From: Methylomarinum sp965277025
GTDB lineage: Bacteria; Pseudomonadota; Gammaproteobacteria; Methylococcales; Methylomonadaceae
Reading direction: 5' to 3'
Assembly (NCBI GenBank): GCA_965277025.1
Contig: OZ255706.1
Coordinates: forward strand, 1,860,001 to 1,924,000
Length of the DNA: 64,000 bases
The notes below the pieces were generated by a model. The model was given only the letters and a program-made list of their open reading frames with translations. It had not been told where the DNA came from and searched no databases. Positions within the stretch are counted from its first letter, which is position 1. Each line of letters opens with the position of its first letter. Below are positions 17,224 through 26,598 of this stretch, piece by piece. The position numbers and the translations under genes are program-made.

Positions 17224-17282
17224 TTAAGACAATCGGCTAAAATGATGAGTTATTCTCAATAATATTTTCGAAAGGATAAGCA

Positions 17283-17897
17283 GTGTTTGATTTGATCAAA
17301 AACGGCGGGTGGATGATGATTCCCATCATCCTGTGTTCAATAGGTGCGATGGGCATTATTGTTGAGCGCTTCTGGTCTTTGCAACGAAAAAAGATTCTGC
17401 CACCGGAACTGGTGCCACATATCTGGAAATTACATCGGGCGGGGAAGCTGGATGAGGCGGCGATTAGAAGAATTAAACTCAGTTCACCGTTAGGGGCGAT
17501 TCTGGCAGCGGGTTTGATCAACAGCAAGCATGGCCGGGATGTTATGAAATCCAGCATCGAGGAAGCTGGACATCAGGTGGTTCATGAGCTGGAAACTTAT
17601 TTGAACGCTTTGGGCACTATCGCTTCTATTTCTCCTCTATTGGGATTATTAGGAACTGTTATTGGCATGATCAAGGTATTTTCCGCAATTATGATTCATG
17701 GCGTTGGTGACCCGGGTATTTTGGCGGGCGGTATTTCAGAAGCACTGATTACGACAGCGGCGGGGTTGACGGTGGCTATTCCCAGTTTGGTGTTTTATCG
17801 TTATTTTGAGCGGCTGGTTGATGAATATGTGGTCGGTATGGAGGAAGAAGCCTTACGTCTGATCGATATTATGCATGGCGACAGAGAGGAAGACTGA
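17283..17897 (+). CDS. exbB: MotA/TolQ/ExbB proton channel protein
   Basis: A 204-residue inner-membrane protein with three spans: residues about 10-30, 107-130 and 150-172. The conserved stretch SISPLLGLLGTVIGMI and the ISEALITTAAGLTVAIP helix form the proton path shared with TolQ. Starts with GTG 17283. The length and the neighbour (exbD, then lpxK) match the exbB2-exbD2-lpxK cluster of many proteobacteria, where it energises an outer-membrane or envelope function. Confidence 0.9.
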   Translation: MFDLIKNGGWMMIPIILCSIGAMGIIVERFWSLQRKKILPPELVPHIWKLHRAGKLDEAAIRRIKLSSPLGAILAAGLINSKHGRDVMKSSIEEAGHQVVHELETYLNALGTIASISPLLGLLGTVIGMIKVFSAIMIHGVGDPGILAGGISEALITTAAGLTVAIPSLVFYRYFERLVDEYVVGMEEEALRLIDIMHGDREED

Positions 17898-18334
17898 TGG
17901 ATTTTCGCCGGCAAAAAAAAGCGCCTTTGGAAATTTCGATGACACCGATGATCGATGTGGTGTTTTTGTTGTTGATTTTTTTTATGGTGACGACGACATT
18001 TAATCGTCAAACCGAGCTGACCATCAATTTGCCGGAAGCGAAGGGGCAGGAAGCGAAAGAAAAGCCTAAAACCATCACGTTGATGATCGATGCCGATGGC
18101 AATTATTTTATTTCGGATAAACAGGGTAAATTTCATCAGCTGATCAATAATGACAAGGCAACCATAAAGCGTGCGCTGGCGCAGGCGGCGGGTGATAATC
18201 GTCATATTCCAGTCATTATCAATGCCGATGGAAGAACACCGCATCAGGCTGTCATCCATGCTTTGGATGCAGCCGGGATACTGGGATTCAAGCAAGTCGT
18301 TTTCGCTACCTTGAACGTTAAGGCAAAGCCGTGA
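17897..18334 (+). CDS. exbD: ExbD/TolR family protein
   Basis: 145 residues: short cytoplasmic N-terminus, one membrane span with the essential Asp in MTPMIDVVFLLLIFFMV, and a periplasmic domain ending near GFKQVVFATL. It forms the proton-motive complex with ExbB. The start shares one base with the exbB stop, and its stop overlaps lpxK by 4 bp, so the genes form a tightly coupled operon. Confidence 0.93.
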   Translation: MDFRRQKKAPLEISMTPMIDVVFLLLIFFMVTTTFNRQTELTINLPEAKGQEAKEKPKTITLMIDADGNYFISDKQGKFHQLINNDKATIKRALAQAAGDNRHIPVIINADGRTPHQAVIHALDAAGILGFKQVVFATLNVKAKP

Positions 18335-19338
18335 AAAAAACACTGGTGCGTTGGTTTCAGGATGCCTGGTATCAGGATATGTATTTATCCACATTACTGG
18401 CGCCGGTATCTTTAATATATGTCGATATTATTCGATTGCGCCGTTTTTTGTATCGTAAAGGCTGGTTAAAAAGCACGTCTGTGCCTGTGCCTGTTATTGT
18501 GGTAGGTAATATTACCGTCGGTGGTACAGGAAAAACACCGCTGGTTATCTGGCTGGCGAATTATTTGCAAAAACAAGGCTATCATCCTGGCATCATCAGT
18601 CGGGGGTACGGCGGAAAATCGATGAATGAGCCTTGTTTTGTGACCGAACAAAGCAGTCCGGAGGAGGTCGGTGATGAGCCGTTGCTGATCTTTAGAAAAA
18701 CCGCAGCGCCAGTTGCGGTTTTCCCGGATCGCGCCAAAGCCGGCCTGTTTTTACTGGAGCAGGCGCAGTGTGATATTTTAATTTCCGATGATGGCTTGCA
18801 GCACTATGCCTTGCAGCGCGATATTGAAATTGCGGTAATCGATGGGCAGAGGCGTTTTGGCAATGGTTATTGTCTGCCAGCGGGGCCCTTGCGTGAGCCG
18901 ATTGAGCGATTGCGGGAAGTCGATCTGGTTATCGTTAATGGTCAACCGGAAGAGGATTTTGAATACGCCATGCAATTTCAAGGGGAAAAGGCAGTTAATT
19001 TAAAAACGGCCGAAGAAAAACCCCTGGCTAATTTTACTATGTTGGAATGCCATGCTGTCGCAGGTATTGGCAACCCAGATCGCTTTTTTCAGTTTTTAAA
19101 AAGCAAAGGCTTGTCGGTGGAACAGCATAGCTTCCCCGATCATTATCCCTTTAACGCTCAAGACGTGGACTTTGCTGAAAACAAACCCATTTTAATGACA
19201 GAAAAAGATGCCGTTAAATGCCAAAAATTTGCGACAGAAAATTTTTGGGCGGTACCAATACAGGCTGAACCTGAGCCTGAATTTATTCAACAATTAACAA
19301 AAAAACTTAACCCGAAACATGGACAAAAAATTACTTGA
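18331..19338 (+). CDS. lpxK: tetraacyldisaccharide 4'-kinase
   Basis: A 335-residue inner-membrane kinase that phosphorylates the lipid A precursor at the 4' position. One N-terminal membrane-associated helix is followed by the P-loop VGGTGKTP (GTGKT at 65-69), LISDDGLQHYAL, and PAGPLREP, all diagnostic. Starts with GTG overlapping the exbD stop (GTGA). The last 20 bp overlap the next gene. Confidence 0.95.
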   Translation: MKKTLVRWFQDAWYQDMYLSTLLAPVSLIYVDIIRLRRFLYRKGWLKSTSVPVPVIVVGNITVGGTGKTPLVIWLANYLQKQGYHPGIISRGYGGKSMNEPCFVTEQSSPEEVGDEPLLIFRKTAAPVAVFPDRAKAGLFLLEQAQCDILISDDGLQHYALQRDIEIAVIDGQRRFGNGYCLPAGPLREPIERLREVDLVIVNGQPEEDFEYAMQFQGEKAVNLKTAEEKPLANFTMLECHAVAGIGNPDRFFQFLKSKGLSVEQHSFPDHYPFNAQDVDFAENKPILMTEKDAVKCQKFATENFWAVPIQAEPEPEFIQQLTKKLNPKHGQKIT

Positions 19339-19510
19339 TATTCTGGCTTGCCCGATTTGTAAAAGCTCGCTGATTTATAAAAAAGATCAGCAGGAACTGA
19401 TCTGTAAAGCTGATCGTCTGGCTTTTCCGATTCGAGATGATATTCCCGTGATGCTGGAAGATGAGGCGCGTGAATTAAGCGATGAAGAAATCGAAGCATT
19501 GAAAAAATAA
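19319..19510 (+). CDS. ycaR: Trm112-like zinc-ribbon protein YcaR
   Basis: 63 residues of the UPF0434/Trm112 family: LLDILACPICKSSLIY with a CPxC pair, a later Cys (ELICKADRLAFPI) and the invariant IRDDIPVML. These usually sit between lpxK and kdsB as here. Precise role in bacteria is unclear. It overlaps lpxK by 20 bp and kdsB by 1 bp. Confidence 0.93.
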   Translation: MDKKLLDILACPICKSSLIYKKDQQELICKADRLAFPIRDDIPVMLEDEARELSDEEIEALKK

Positions 19511-20268
19511 TGGCGGGCTTTAAAGTCGTTATTCCGGCCCGTTATGGCTCAACGCGTTTGCCCGGCAAGCCTTTACTGGATATTGCCGGCAAACCGATGA
19601 TTCAGCATGTTTGTGAAAGAGCGCTTGAAGCCGAGCCAGAAGAAGTCGTTGTCGCAACCGATGATGAGCGTATTTTATCGGCGGTAAAAGATTTGGGCAT
19701 TGAGGCGGTGATGACCGACGCCTCGCATCAGTCAGGTACGGAAAGAATCGCGCAGGTGGCGGACATTATGCAATGGCCGGAAGATACCGTGATCGTCAAT
19801 CTGCAGGGTGATGAGCCTTTGATTCCGCCAGCCTATATTCATGATGTGGCCTGTGTGTTAATGGCGCAACGACGAGCGGATATGTCCACGCTGGCCGCTC
19901 GGGTGACTGACCGGCATGAAATCTTTAACGCCAATGCGGTTAAAGTGGTGCTGGACAGCGAAGATTACGCATTGTATTTCAGCCGGGCGCCAATACCCTG
20001 GCACCGGGAAAGCTTTCCTGATGTGATGCCGGACTGGGTGCATGAAATGCCATACTATCGCCATATCGGCATGTATGCTTATCGTGTGGCCTTTTTACAA
20101 CGCTATTGTCAGTGGCCACCATCACCTTTGGAAAAAATTGAATCACTGGAACAATTGCGTGTTTTATGGCATGGAGAGACGATCAAGGTCAAAGTAGTGG
20201 ACAAGATTCCCGAGGCGGGCGTTGATACTGAAGATGATCTAGTGAGAATCAATCGTATTTTACAGTAG
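19510..20268 (+). CDS. kdsB: 3-deoxy-manno-octulosonate cytidylyltransferase
   Basis: 252 residues. Activates KDO with CTP for lipopolysaccharide inner-core synthesis. Nucleotide-binding start VVIPARYGSTRLPGKPL, then VNLQGDEPLIP (metal and substrate), and HIGMYAYR. Last gene of the exbB-exbD-lpxK-ycaR-kdsB operon. Normal length. Confidence 0.96.
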   Translation: MAGFKVVIPARYGSTRLPGKPLLDIAGKPMIQHVCERALEAEPEEVVVATDDERILSAVKDLGIEAVMTDASHQSGTERIAQVADIMQWPEDTVIVNLQGDEPLIPPAYIHDVACVLMAQRRADMSTLAARVTDRHEIFNANAVKVVLDSEDYALYFSRAPIPWHRESFPDVMPDWVHEMPYYRHIGMYAYRVAFLQRYCQWPPSPLEKIESLEQLRVLWHGETIKVKVVDKIPEAGVDTEDDLVRINRILQ

Positions 20269-20409
20269 AACGGTTTTGACTTGGCGGGGCTGAGTTGCAA
20301 TAATCCTGACATTCACCGTCATTATGACCCATAATTTTAAGCATTTTTTTCAAGCGCATAAATGATCACCCAGGCAGCGCTTCACCAAGAACGAAACAGG
20401 CAGGATTGA

Positions 20410-21717
20410 ATGTCAAAAGACAGTTTATTGATCAGACACAACCGCACAGGACAGGAAGCCGAATTTCCCTTGCTAAGAGGGACACTAGGCCCGGAAACAG
20501 TCGATATCCGAAAGATTTATAAAGACCTGGGCTGTTTTACCTATGACCCGGGTTTTACCGCTACGGCCAGCTGTAAAAGCCATATTACTTTCATCGATGG
20601 CGAGAAAGGCGTATTGCTTTATCGGGGCTACCCAATCGAGCAATTGGCGGAAAATTGCAATTATCTGGAAGTCGCTTATTTGTTGATGAATGGCGAGTTA
20701 CCGAATGGCAGTCAGTTACGCGCTTTTTCAGAAGAAATCGCGCATCGCTCCATGGTGCATGAATCACTCAGAACCTTTTTCGATGGCTTCAGCTATGATG
20801 CGCACCCGATGGCCATGCTGGTCGGCGTGGTAGGCTCTTTGTCGGCCTTTTATCATAGTGAACTCAACATGAAAGACCCGGAGCATCGCCGCGTTTGCGC
20901 GATCAGGATGATCGCTAAAATACCAACCATTGCCGCCGCTTCTTACCGCCATTCGGTTGGCAAGCCTTTTGTTTATCCCCGCCTGGATTTAGGCTATTGC
21001 GAGAATTTTTTGAACATGATGTTCTCGCGCTCTTCGCCGAATTATATCGATCCGAATTATGTGGTTGACCCCATCGAGAAAAAAGCCCTCAATCTGCTGT
21101 TTATTCTGCATGCCGATCATGAGCAGAACGCCAGTACATCGACGGTCAGACTGGCTGGCAGTACTGGAGCCAATCCCTACGCTTGTATTTCCGCAGGCAT
21201 CGTGGCCCTGTGGGGACCGGCTCATGGCGGCGCAAACGAAGCCGTGTTGAGTATGCTGGAAGAAATTGGCACAGTTGACAGAATTCCTGAGTTTATCGCC
21301 AAAGCCAAAGATAAGAACGATCCGTTTCGATTGATGGGCTTTGGACATCGTGTGTACAAAAATTTTGATCCCCGGGCGACGATTATCCGTAAAACCTGTT
21401 ATGAAGTGCTGGAAAACAGTCAGAGCCAGGAAGAACTGTTTGAACTGGCGCTGAAACTGGAAGAATATGCGCTGAATGATGAATATTTTATCGAGCGTAA
21501 GCTCTATCCCAATGTGGATTTTTACTCGGGAATTATCTATCGAGCACTGAATATTCCGGTGGACATGTTTACCGTGATGTTCGCTATTGCCCGGACCTCG
21601 GGCTGGTTAGCACACTGGCTGGAAATGATGGCTGACCCAACTAACCCCATTGGCCGTCCGAGACAGCTCTATCTAGGGCCGGATAGACGGGACTTCATGC
21701 CAATTGATAAACGTTGA
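20410..21717 (+). CDS. gltA: citrate synthase (type II, hexameric)
   Basis: 435 residues. Condenses acetyl-CoA and oxaloacetate. Catalytic triad visible as His in GPAHGGANEAV, His in GFGHRVYKNFDPR and Asp in NVDFYSGI. The N-terminal beta domain with DPGFTATASCKSHITFIDG is typical of NADH-regulated gammaproteobacterial enzymes. Separate promoter in the 141-bp gap after kdsB. Confidence 0.97.
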   Translation: MSKDSLLIRHNRTGQEAEFPLLRGTLGPETVDIRKIYKDLGCFTYDPGFTATASCKSHITFIDGEKGVLLYRGYPIEQLAENCNYLEVAYLLMNGELPNGSQLRAFSEEIAHRSMVHESLRTFFDGFSYDAHPMAMLVGVVGSLSAFYHSELNMKDPEHRRVCAIRMIAKIPTIAAASYRHSVGKPFVYPRLDLGYCENFLNMMFSRSSPNYIDPNYVVDPIEKKALNLLFILHADHEQNASTSTVRLAGSTGANPYACISAGIVALWGPAHGGANEAVLSMLEEIGTVDRIPEFIAKAKDKNDPFRLMGFGHRVYKNFDPRATIIRKTCYEVLENSQSQEELFELALKLEEYALNDEYFIERKLYPNVDFYSGIIYRALNIPVDMFTVMFAIARTSGWLAHWLEMMADPTNPIGRPRQLYLGPDRRDFMPIDKR

Positions 21718-21756
21718 AGTGGATAACGAATTTACAAATTTAATCGCGAGGTGAGA

Positions 21757-22152
21757 GTGGAAACAATATATAGATTAACCCTGGCCGATGCCAAACGCAT
21801 CGCTCAAGCGGCTGAAGTGGAAGCCAATTTACATAATTGGGATGTGGTTATCGCCATTGTCGATCAAAGTGGCTATTTGATGTATATGCAACGCGACAAT
21901 GCACAACTCGGCAGTATCGATGTCGCTATCGGTAAAGCAAAAACAGCTTTGTTATTCAGATGCCCAACCAAGGCGCTGGAAAAAATGGTCACAGAAGGCA
22001 AGCAAGGGTATCTGAATTTGAACAACATGGTGCCGGTGGAAGGTGGTGTGCCATTACTTTATAACGGTCAGGTCATTGGCGCCATCGGTGTCAGTGGCGT
22101 TAATTTTTCGCAGGATGGACAAGTTGCAAAAATAGGCGCCAGCACATTGTAA
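21757..22152 (+). CDS. GlcG/HbpS family (DUF336) protein
   Basis: About 131 residues of the heme-binding GlcG/HbpS fold: LTLADAKRIAQAAEVEA at the start, VAIVDQSGYLMYMQR, and GAIGVSG near the end. I prefer GTG 21757, which has GAGG five bases upstream; GTG 21751 would add two residues. Small-ligand or heme binding is known for the family, but the role here is unclear. It lies 33 bp after gltA and may be co-transcribed. Confidence 0.8.
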   Translation: METIYRLTLADAKRIAQAAEVEANLHNWDVVIAIVDQSGYLMYMQRDNAQLGSIDVAIGKAKTALLFRCPTKALEKMVTEGKQGYLNLNNMVPVEGGVPLLYNGQVIGAIGVSGVNFSQDGQVAKIGASTL

Positions 22153-22221
22153 TTCACTGTTCCAATAAAGTGGTCGCTTTCGGGCATCTATTTGTTTAAA
22201 GCACAAGATTGAGGGATATCT

Positions 22222-22250
22222 AAGGAAATACTGAACAAATCAGCGATTCC
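22222..22250. repeat. dispersed palindromic repeat copy
   Basis: AAGGAAATACTGAACAAATC then AGCGATTCC, a degenerate copy of the palindrome at 6053. It lies in the gap between the GlcG-like gene and sdhC. Confidence 0.65.
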
Positions 22251-22339
22251 AATCAATAATTTATCGCCTTGTCGATTACATACCAAACAGTTACAAAAAC
22301 CTTAAAAAATCAAATGATTGTCAATCTTTCAGGTGTCTC

Positions 22340-22714
22340 ATGAATGAAGAAAAACGTCCTTTATCGCCTCATCTGCAGGTTTACCGCTTGCCGTTGACCG
22401 GCATTATTTCCATTACCCATCGAATGACAGGCGTCTTTTTGTCATTGGGTGTTATGTTGACTGTCTTTATGTTGGTCAGCATTAGCAGCGGTAGTCTGGC
22501 GTATACAGAATTACAAAATTTACTGAATAACTTTCTACTGCAATTATTGTTATGGAGCTTCATTTATGCCTTGTTTTTTCATCTGTGTCATGGCATCCGG
22601 CATTTAATCTGGGATGCTGGTTTCGGTTTTGATAAGGATACAATGGATCGCTATGCAGAGATCGAATTAGTGGCTTCGGTCTTGTTGACATTATCAGTTT
22701 ACCTTCTTTTTTAA
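22340..22714 (+). CDS. sdhC: succinate dehydrogenase cytochrome b556 subunit
   Basis: 124 residues with three membrane spans. Starts RPLSPHLQVYRLPLTGIISITHRMTG, where the Ser and Arg of SITHR contact quinone. The heme-ligand His is in HLCHGIRHLIWD. First gene of sdhCDAB. Confidence 0.95.
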   Translation: MNEEKRPLSPHLQVYRLPLTGIISITHRMTGVFLSLGVMLTVFMLVSISSGSLAYTELQNLLNNFLLQLLLWSFIYALFFHLCHGIRHLIWDAGFGFDKDTMDRYAEIELVASVLLTLSVYLLF

Positions 22715-22723
22715 GGATTTATT

Positions 22724-23104
22724 ATGCGTTTTCAATCCTCGCTGGCGCGTGCACAAGGTATGGGGTCGGCCAAATCGGGCACCCATCACTGGTGGATGCA
22801 ACGTATCAGCGCTGTTGCGTTACTGCCGCTGACTTTTTATTTGCTTGGCTTTATTCATTTGTTGTTGTCAGCAAGTTATCAAGAAACTATCGCCTGGCTG
22901 CAACAAAGTTTTAACAGTGCTGGCTTGCTGTTGTGGGTTATCGCCGTTTGTTACCATGCGGCTTCAGGTTTGCAAGTGGTTTATGAAGATTATATCTCCA
23001 CTGTCTGGCTACGCATCACGATCGTCTGGTTGACGCATTTACTGTTTTTTGCCTTGGCTGTCATTGCGGTCATTGCTGTTTTTAATATTATTTCGGTCAG
23101 GTAG
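22724..23104 (+). CDS. sdhD: succinate dehydrogenase membrane anchor subunit
   Basis: 126 residues with three spans. GTHHWWMQRISAVALLPL is the usual start of SdhD; the His in the second span (CYHAASGLQVVYEDY) is the heme ligand and the Asp-Tyr pair follows. Nine bases after sdhC. Confidence 0.93.
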   Translation: MRFQSSLARAQGMGSAKSGTHHWWMQRISAVALLPLTFYLLGFIHLLLSASYQETIAWLQQSFNSAGLLLWVIAVCYHAASGLQVVYEDYISTVWLRITIVWLTHLLFFALAVIAVIAVFNIISVR

Positions 23105-23107
23105 TCC

Positions 23108-24892
23108 ATGACAACAAATTACAAAATCATCGAACACAAACATGATGTCGTCGTGGTGGGTGCGGGTGGTGCGGGGCTTCGTGCTACTTTTGGCATGGTG
23201 GAAAAGGGTTTGAAAACCGCTTGCATCACCAAAGTGTTTCCAACTCGCAGTCATACTGTCGCAGCTCAAGGCGGCATTAGTGCGGCATTGGGTAATATGG
23301 GTGAAGATGACTGGCGTTTTCATATGTACGATACCGTCAAAGGCTCTGACTGGCTGGGCGACCAGGACGCCATTGAATATATGTGCAGGGAAGCTGCGGC
23401 CGCTGTTTTGGAACTGGAGCATTATGGTGTGCCTTTTTCCCGCACCGAAGATGGCAAGATCTATCAGCGACCATTTGGTGGCATGACGACGCATTACGGC
23501 AAGGGTATGGCGCAACGGACCTGTGCTGCGGCCGATGTAACCGGTCATGCTATTTTGCACACCTTGTATCAGCATGCATTGAAGCACAAGGCGGAATTCT
23601 TTATTGAATATATCGCGTTGGACTTGATTATGGCTGAAGGGCAATGTTTGGGGGTATTGGCCTGGTGTCTGGAAGACGGTTCCCTGCATTTGTTCCGTGG
23701 CCATCAAACGGTATTGGCGACTGGCGGCTATGGGCGTTGCTATTTTTCCTGTACCTCGGCGCATACCGTGACTGGCGATGGTAATGCGATGGTGCTGCGG
23801 GCCGGATTGCCATTGCAGGATATGGAATTCATTCAATTTCATCCGACTGGTATTTATGGTGCTGGTTGCCTGATTACCGAAGGCGTGCGCGGGGAAGGCG
23901 GCTATTTGACCAACTCCGAAGGCGAACGTTTTATGGAGCGATATGCGCCGACCGCCAAGGATCTGGCTTCACGGGATGTTGTCAGCCGGGCGATGACCAT
24001 TGAAATCAACGAAGGGCGGGGCGTTGGACCAAACAAGGATCATATTCATTTACATCTGGAACACCTGGATCCGGCCATTATTCACGAGCGTCTGCCCGGT
24101 ATAGCCGAAACCTCTCGAATATTTGCCGACGTCGATGTGACGCGCCAGCCGATACCGGTGATTCCGACCGCGCATTACAATATGGGCGGTATTCCGACTA
24201 ACTATAAAGGTGAAGTGGTAACGCTGAAAGACGGTGATCCCGATAGCGTTGTGCCCGGTTTGATGGCGATTGGTGAAACCGCCTGTGTTTCCGTGCATGG
24301 GGCTAACCGGCTGGGGTCTAATTCCTTGCTGGATATTATCGTCTTTGGCCGCTCGGCCGCCATTCGCTGTGCTGAACTGATCAAGCCTGGACAGCCGCAT
24401 AAACAAATAGCCAAGGATATCTGCGATCAGGCTGTGGACCGGTTTGACAAGATTCGTCATGCCAAAGGTTCACTCAAAACGGCCGAAATTCGTTTGAATA
24501 TGCAAAAAGTCATGCAAAGCCGGGCAGCGGTTTTCCGCACCGGAGAAACCTTGCAGCAAGGTATGGAGGAAATGGCGCAGGTGGCCGCCTCCTTCAGTGA
24601 TGTCAGCGTCACTGATTCCTCGTTAATCTGGAATACCGATCTGGTGGAAACATTGGAACTGGATAATTTGTTGAGTCAGGCGACAGTCGCCATCCATGCC
24701 GCACAAAATCGTCAGGAAAGCCGCGGTGGACATGCGCGGGAAGATTTTCCCAGGCGTGATGACGAGAACTGGATGAAACACACCCTGACCTGGCTGAATG
24801 ATGATCAGGTCAATATTGATTATCGACCGGTTCATTTATATACATTGACGGATGATGTTGAAGTCATTCCGCCTAAAGAGAGGGTTTACTGA
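23108..24892 (+). CDS. sdhA: succinate dehydrogenase flavoprotein subunit
   Basis: 594 residues. Oxidises succinate to fumarate with covalently bound FAD. FAD Rossmann motif VVVGAGGAGLRA near residue 15; FAD-linking His in RSHTVAAQGG; substrate residues in FIQFHPTGIYG and HYNMGGIPTN. It requires SdhE for flavinylation; the local sdhE carries an amber codon (see 26599-26853). Confidence 0.97.
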   Translation: MTTNYKIIEHKHDVVVVGAGGAGLRATFGMVEKGLKTACITKVFPTRSHTVAAQGGISAALGNMGEDDWRFHMYDTVKGSDWLGDQDAIEYMCREAAAAVLELEHYGVPFSRTEDGKIYQRPFGGMTTHYGKGMAQRTCAAADVTGHAILHTLYQHALKHKAEFFIEYIALDLIMAEGQCLGVLAWCLEDGSLHLFRGHQTVLATGGYGRCYFSCTSAHTVTGDGNAMVLRAGLPLQDMEFIQFHPTGIYGAGCLITEGVRGEGGYLTNSEGERFMERYAPTAKDLASRDVVSRAMTIEINEGRGVGPNKDHIHLHLEHLDPAIIHERLPGIAETSRIFADVDVTRQPIPVIPTAHYNMGGIPTNYKGEVVTLKDGDPDSVVPGLMAIGETACVSVHGANRLGSNSLLDIIVFGRSAAIRCAELIKPGQPHKQIAKDICDQAVDRFDKIRHAKGSLKTAEIRLNMQKVMQSRAAVFRTGETLQQGMEEMAQVAASFSDVSVTDSSLIWNTDLVETLELDNLLSQATVAIHAAQNRQESRGGHAREDFPRRDDENWMKHTLTWLNDDQVNIDYRPVHLYTLTDDVEVIPPKERVY

Positions 24893-25671
24893 TGGTTGAA
24901 TTTTCCTTACCTAAAAATTCCCGTTTGATACCAGGTAAAACCTTTAAGGCCGAATCTGGGGCAAAGAATATCAAGCTGTTTGAAGTCTATCGCTGGGATC
25001 CTGATTCGGGGGAGAATCCCCGCATTGATCGTTATGAAATTGATCTGGATCAATGTGGTCCGATGGTGCTGGACGCCATTTTGAAAATCAAGAATGAAAT
25101 CGATCCGACTCTGACTTTTCGGCGTTCTTGCCGGGAAGGCGTATGTGGTTCCTGCGCCATGAATGTCAATGGTAAAAATACTTTGGTTTGTACCAAGGCT
25201 ATTTCCGACTACTCTGGCGTCATCAAAGTTTTTCCATTGCCGCATATGAAGGTGGTGAAAGACCTGGTTGCGGATATGACCCATTTTTATGCGCAATATA
25301 CGTCGATAAAACCCTGGATTGAAACACAAACACCTCCACCGGCGGATCGTGAGCGGTTGCAAAGCCGGGAAGAGCGGGCCAAGCTCGATGGCCTCTATGA
25401 ATGCGTGTTGTGCGCCTGTTGTTCCACCAGTTGTCCCAGCTATTGGTGGAACAGTGAACGCTACCTGGGGCCGGCTGTTTTATTGCAAGCTTATCGCTGG
25501 CTGACCGACAGCCGGGACGAAAATACAGGCGAGCGGCTGGATGAGCTGGAAGATCCTTTCAAACTGTATCGCTGTCATACCATTATGAACTGCACCGATA
25601 CCTGTCCTAAAGGGTTGAACCCCGCCAAGGCGATAGCCGGTATCAAGCAAATGCTGGTGGAGCGAAAGTAA
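24892..25671 (+). CDS. sdhB: succinate dehydrogenase iron-sulfur subunit
   Basis: 259 residues. [2Fe-2S] ligands in CREGVCGSCAMNVNG and a later Cys; [4Fe-4S]/[3Fe-4S] ligands in CVLCACCSTSCPSYWW and CHTIMNCTDTCPKGLNP. The start shares one base with the sdhA stop. Carries electrons from FAD to quinone. Confidence 0.97.
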   Translation: MVEFSLPKNSRLIPGKTFKAESGAKNIKLFEVYRWDPDSGENPRIDRYEIDLDQCGPMVLDAILKIKNEIDPTLTFRRSCREGVCGSCAMNVNGKNTLVCTKAISDYSGVIKVFPLPHMKVVKDLVADMTHFYAQYTSIKPWIETQTPPPADRERLQSREERAKLDGLYECVLCACCSTSCPSYWWNSERYLGPAVLLQAYRWLTDSRDENTGERLDELEDPFKLYRCHTIMNCTDTCPKGLNPAKAIAGIKQMLVERK

Positions 25672-25696
25672 AAAAGAGATTCCAGTGGTCATGGTA

Positions 25697-26512
25697 ATGA
25701 AAGAAAATATACAGAAATTGTATGAATTAGGCGATCCAAGAAAAATAGATAAAAATTGGCAATGGCTTGATTATTTGCAATTTGGCTTTACCCAGGAAGA
25801 TATTCCCGATTTGATCGATCTTATGACCGACCCGGCTTTTGATAAGGCGGACGATGACAGCTTTTGGGTTCCGCTGCATGCCTGGCGGATTTTAGGACAG
25901 CTGAGAGCCGAGCAAGCTGTTCAGTCATTGGTGGAAATGTTTGATGTTTTTGAAGAAAATGACGATGACTGGGCTATTGAAGAAATACCAGAAGTGATGG
26001 GCCTGATCGGAGCAAGTGCGATACCCGCTTTAACCGAGTGTTTGCAAGATGAAAGCAAAAAAGAGTTTGTTCGGGTTTACGCCATTGATTCATTGGCGAA
26101 AATTGCAAAGCACCATCCAGAGTGCAGAAAGGAAGTCTTGGAAGTTTTTCGGCAATATATGCGCAATCCGTGTAAGGATATAGAAACTGCCAACGGCTTG
26201 TTGATTTCAAATTTGATCGATTTGAAGGCGACAGAGTTAATCGATGAGATAAAATTTCTGTTTGAACAAGACTGCGTTGATTTTTCTGTTGCAGGCGATT
26301 TTGAAAACGTTGAAATCAGCCTTGGGTTGAGGACTGAGCGCGTGACGCCCAAACCAGGTTATTTTAGTTTGCTTGATAGTGGCAATGATAATAATTGGCT
26401 GGATGAGATTCCGATTGTTGAAACGGTTGTTCGAAAATCCCCTAAAATTGGCCGGAACGATCCTTGTCCATGTGGAAGTGGAAAAAAGTACAAACGTTGT
26501 TGCTTACAATGA
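25697..26512 (+). CDS. SEC-C motif protein with HEAT-like repeats
   Basis: About 271 residues. The body is helical with alternating HEAT-like helices (SLVEMF..., GASAIPALTECLQDE, VYAIDSLAKIAKHHP). The C-terminus is a clear SEC-C zinc motif, GRNDPCPCGSGKKYKRCC, as found at the end of SecA. The start is chosen at ATG 25697; GTG 25685 would add four residues. It lies between sdhB and sdhE and is probably co-transcribed. SEC-C domains often mediate protein or ribosome contacts; the substrate is unknown. Confidence 0.8.
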   Translation: MKENIQKLYELGDPRKIDKNWQWLDYLQFGFTQEDIPDLIDLMTDPAFDKADDDSFWVPLHAWRILGQLRAEQAVQSLVEMFDVFEENDDDWAIEEIPEVMGLIGASAIPALTECLQDESKKEFVRVYAIDSLAKIAKHHPECRKEVLEVFRQYMRNPCKDIETANGLLISNLIDLKATELIDEIKFLFEQDCVDFSVAGDFENVEISLGLRTERVTPKPGYFSLLDSGNDNNWLDEIPIVETVVRKSPKIGRNDPCPCGSGKKYKRCCLQ

Positions 26513-26598
26513 ACAATAGTGGCTGAATGAAATGGAATGCTGATTTACTTAGTGCTTGCCTTGGTAAATCAGGCTTTTTCTTCTGTAGACTAACAACG

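Larger units (their letters stand above)
16961..17282. other. intergenic region rich in palindromes
   Basis: 322 bp without a gene. It contains two related inverted copies of a TTCCCAAGCT/AGCTTGGGAA repeat (about 17008-17035 and 17066-17096) and a perfect palindrome built from IS5 terminal sequence (17189-17223). The exbB promoter is presumably in the last 60 bp. Confidence 0.6.
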